Assembly: GCA_900546315.1 (NCBI GenBank)
Contig: URCP01000123.1
Coordinates: 1 to 7,591 of the forward strand
Origin: an uncultured Eubacteriales bacterium
Lineage (GTDB): Bacteria > Bacillota > Clostridia > Oscillospirales > CAG-272
Direction: 5' to 3'
Length of the DNA: 7,591 nt
Made by a program: the position numbers and the translations under genes. Shown here one piece after another: positions 5,470 to 7,591 of this stretch (position 1 is the stretch's first letter; each line of letters opens with the position of its first letter). The notes beneath the pieces were generated by a model that was given only the letters and a program-made list of their open reading frames with translations, did not search any database and was not told the DNA's origin.

Positions 5470-5485
5470 GCGTTTATGATATAAT
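5457..5485 (+). promoter_or_regulatory. Candidate promoter of the two-component operon
   Basis: TATAAT at 5480-5485 is a perfect -10 box; at the matching -35 position (5457-5462) there is only TTTTTT. A good -10 with a poor -35 overlapped by a repeat is typical of promoters activated by a PhoB/OmpR-type regulator. Transcription would start near 5492, at the ribosome site, so the true start could lie elsewhere. Confidence 0.45.
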
Positions 5486-5505
5486 TATATCACAAGGAGG
5501 CGGAA

Positions 5506-6195
5506 ATGTACAGCATTCTTATCTGCGACGACGAGCCGGACATCGTCAGCGCTCTGAAAATCTATCTCACAAGTCCGGACATGAAAATCTTCACCGCGGG
5601 AAACGGAAGGGAAGCGCTCGATATCCTTGAGCGTGAGGAAATCCACCTGATCCTGATGGACATCATGATGCCGGTGATGGACGGCATATCGGCTATGGTG
5701 AAGATCCGCGAAAAGAGCAACGTCCCGGTCATCCTGCTGACCGCGAAGAGCGAGGACAGCGACAAGATTCTCGGTCTCAACGTCGGCGCCGACGACTATG
5801 TGACAAAGCCGTTCAACCCCGCGGAGGTGATAGCCCGCGTCCGCTCCTGCCTGAGGCGCTACCTCCAGCTCGGCGGAAATGTCAGGAGAGACGACGAGAC
5901 GCTGAAAACCGGCGGGATAGAGCTCGACGACCGCGAGAAGCGCGTCATGGTCGACGGCGAGAAGGTTAACCTGACGCCGACAGAGTTCGATATCCTGAGG
6001 CTGTTCATGAAGAACCCGGGAAAGGTCTTCTCCCCGCGCGACATCTACCGCGAGGTCTGGCACGACTCCCCACTCGGGAGCGAGAACACGGTCGCGGTGC
6101 ACATACGGCATCTCAGAGAGAAAATCGAGATAAACCCCGCCGAACCGCGGTATATAACGGTCGTGTGGGGACAGGGCTACAGACTCAAACCGTAG
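5506..6195 (+). CDS. Two-component response regulator, OmpR/PhoB family
   Basis: A 229-residue protein with two domains. The receiver domain (about 1-120) has the acidic pair Asp8/Asp9 in ICDDEPD, the phosphorylation site Asp52 in LMDIMMPVMDG, Thr79 in LLTAK and Lys101 in VTKPF. The winged-helix output domain (about 132-229) shows TPTEFDILRLFMKNPGKVFS, VAVHIRHLREKIE with the recognition helix, and TVVWGQGYRL at the C-terminal hairpin. Phosphorylated by its partner kinase, it should dimerise and bind tandem repeats to activate or repress genes. AAGGAGG (5494-5500) lies five bases before the ATG. The kinase gene follows after 61 bases in the same direction. The regulon is not apparent; the repeats upstream suggest it controls its own operon. 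Confidence 0.97.
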   Translation: MYSILICDDEPDIVSALKIYLTSPDMKIFTAGNGREALDILEREEIHLILMDIMMPVMDGISAMVKIREKSNVPVILLTAKSEDSDKILGLNVGADDYVTKPFNPAEVIARVRSCLRRYLQLGGNVRRDDETLKTGGIELDDREKRVMVDGEKVNLTPTEFDILRLFMKNPGKVFSPRDIYREVWHDSPLGSENTVAVHIRHLREKIEINPAEPRYITVVWGQGYRLKP

Positions 6196-6256
6196 CGTTT
6201 CACGGACTTCATCCGGAGAAGCGCGGCACGGGTGGATTATGTGAAAGGAAAACAAC

Positions 6257-7591
6257 ATGGAAGAAACAACGAAAACCTATGGCTTCACCGGAAACCTCGC
6301 CGCGAAGGTCGGGGCGTTCATCCTCGCGGTGATACTGTTCGTCATCACGGTGGGCGGCTGTCTCGGCGCGTATCTCATGCTCGAGAACGATTTCTATACT
6401 GTCCCGGAGGAGCAGGCGGTCGAGTCGGTGCTCGGGAGCGCGGTCACGAGCTATCAGTACGAGTTCGGAAGGATATACGACTCGTACCTCAAAAACGAAG
6501 AGGACGAATCAAACTACAGATACGGCGTCAGCGAGATGCGCCGTGTCATGAAGAGCACGAACATAATCGGCGTTTCCATAAGCGACGCCGCCGGCGAACT
6601 GCTCTACAGCTACTCCGACGTCGCCGGGACGACGCTCTACAGGAACCCGTCGGCATACGGTTACTGCTTCGAGACGACGGTCGGCTATCCGGGCAACTGG
6701 TACAGTGTTGAAGTCTACCTCGCGAAGGATTTTACCGCGGGCGACACGTTCAGCCAGCTCGCGAACCTCGTTCATCTCGCCTGCTCGCTGAGATACGCGG
6801 TCTACCCGATAGTCATCATTTCGGCGATACTCCTTGTCGTGACGGTGGTCTTCCTCCTTGTAAGCTCAGGACGGCACAAGGGCGAAAATAAACCCCGCGC
6901 CGGGTGGGGAACCGCTGTCCCGTTCGACATTCTGACCGCCGCTGTCGCTTCGGCTGTCATGCTGATGATCGGATTCATTATTGAGTACTGCTACTCGAAC
7001 TCCGGCTGGTTGATTGCGGTTCTCACGGCGGCGGCGGTTATCGTCGGGTTCATGCTCGTCCTCGGGTGGATGATGAGCTTCGCGGTCAGGATAAAGCTCG
7101 GGAAATGGTGGAAAAACACGCTCATTTATCGTATTCTGAGGCTCATCTGGCACATTCTCCGGGCGATCGGGCGCGGTTTCGCGGCGCTCTTCCGGGCGAT
7201 TCCGTCTGTGTGGAGGACGGTTGTGATTTACGCGGTTGCCTCGCTCCTTGTGCTCGTGTTCATGGAGGGTTCTCTCTACAGAACCGATTTCGGCACAATC
7301 CTCTTTGTCTGGTTCGCGGTGAATTTCTTCCTGTTCCCCGTAGTCTTATACGTTGCGATCGCTGTGAAGAAGACCGGAAAGAACATAAGCCGTATCGCCG
7401 ACGGACACCTCGACGCGAAGACCGACAAGAAATACCTCGTCGGCGAGTTCAGGCGTCAGGCAAACGAGCTTGACCGCGTCGGAGAGGGAATGACCAAAGC
7501 CGTCGACGAGAGAATGAAGAGCGAACGGATGAAGACCGAGCTTATAACCAACGTCTCGCACGACCTCAAAACCCCGCTCACGTCAATCATA
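6257..7591 (+). CDS. Multi-pass sensor histidine kinase (partial, cut by the right edge)
   Basis: The frame starting at 6257 stays open for 445 residues to the end of the window. A first membrane helix lies at about 17-41, then an extracytoplasmic region of about 140 residues (42-181) including IIGVSISDAAGELLYSYSD, which resembles the central strands of a Cache/PAS-like sensor. Further hydrophobic helices are near 182-203, 226-246, 252-276, 321-337 and 346-370, so about six segments. After these comes a HAMP-like linker (NISRIADGHLDAKTD...) and the H-box SHDLKTPLTSII with the phospho-accepting His435, ten residues from the window end; the catalytic ATPase domain lies beyond it. AAAGGA (6244-6249) is seven bases before the ATG. 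It should phosphorylate the regulator encoded just upstream. Three extra helices between the sensor and the kinase core are unusual for a simple two-helix kinase. The signal is unknown. Confidence 0.93.
   Translation, partial: MEETTKTYGFTGNLAAKVGAFILAVILFVITVGGCLGAYLMLENDFYTVPEEQAVESVLGSAVTSYQYEFGRIYDSYLKNEEDESNYRYGVSEMRRVMKSTNIIGVSISDAAGELLYSYSDVAGTTLYRNPSAYGYCFETTVGYPGNWYSVEVYLAKDFTAGDTFSQLANLVHLACSLRYAVYPIVIISAILLVVTVVFLLVSSGRHKGENKPRAGWGTAVPFDILTAAVASAVMLMIGFIIEYCYSNSGWLIAVLTAAAVIVGFMLVLGWMMSFAVRIKLGKWWKNTLIYRILRLIWHILRAIGRGFAALFRAIPSVWRTVVIYAVASLLVLVFMEGSLYRTDFGTILFVWFAVNFFLFPVVLYVAIAVKKTGKNISRIADGHLDAKTDKKYLVGEFRRQANELDRVGEGMTKAVDERMKSERMKTELITNVSHDLKTPLTSII

Noticed and set aside
5485..6258. 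Minus-strand open frame of 257 codons opposite the response regulator
   Set aside because: It is an antisense shadow of a gene with all receiver and winged-helix motifs, and shows no recognisable domain.
6232..6711. Plus-strand open frame of 159 codons
   Set aside because: It overlaps the sensor kinase in another frame and is rich in arginine; the kinase frame has the ribosome site, membrane helices and H-box.

Overview
The window looks like chromosomal DNA of a moderately GC-rich Firmicute, probably a gut-type member of the class Clostridia. The reasons are a T-box leader (almost confined to Gram-positive bacteria), consensus sigma-A promoters (TTGACA/TATAAT), strong AAGGAG-type ribosome binding sites, frequent ATA isoleucine codons, and a set of small XRE regulators, a SLOG protein and an OmpR-type two-component system. 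The species cannot be named from the sequence.

Layout. (1) 1-380, minus strand: a consensus promoter and a complete T-box leader with Stem I, antiterminator and terminator. It drives a gene beyond the left edge. The specifier reads best as UCC (Ser), which points to seryl-tRNA synthetase or a serine-related gene. There is no coding gene in 1-498. (2) 499-1482, minus strand: three overlapping genes for XRE-family DNA-binding proteins. The first and third are recent duplicates that differ mainly in the recognition helix and the C-terminus. (3) 1500-1590: a divergent control region in which a palindromic TTGCAA can serve as -35 box in both directions, inside a perfect 9-bp inverted repeat. (4) 1652-2161, plus strand: a SLOG-fold protein related to DUF1273/YpsA. 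(5) 2163-5431, plus strand: a promoter, four genes and a terminator. The genes encode a calcineurin-like metallophosphoesterase, a GDSL/SGNH hydrolase, a nitroreductase and an endonuclease/exonuclease/phosphatase-fold hydrolase. (6) 5430-7591, plus strand: a two-component operon with an OmpR/PhoB response regulator and a multi-pass sensor histidine kinase cut off by the right edge just after its phospho-accepting histidine.

How the parts fit. The XRE trio and the SLOG gene probably form one regulatory module, since they share one compact control region with an operator-like palindrome; what the SLOG protein senses or does is unknown. The four-gene hydrolase operon looks like cytoplasmic small-molecule or phosphoester metabolism; none of its members has an obvious signal peptide. 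The two-component system has its own promoter with repeats suggesting self-regulation. The most interesting part is 499-2161; the rest is assembled from well-known families.
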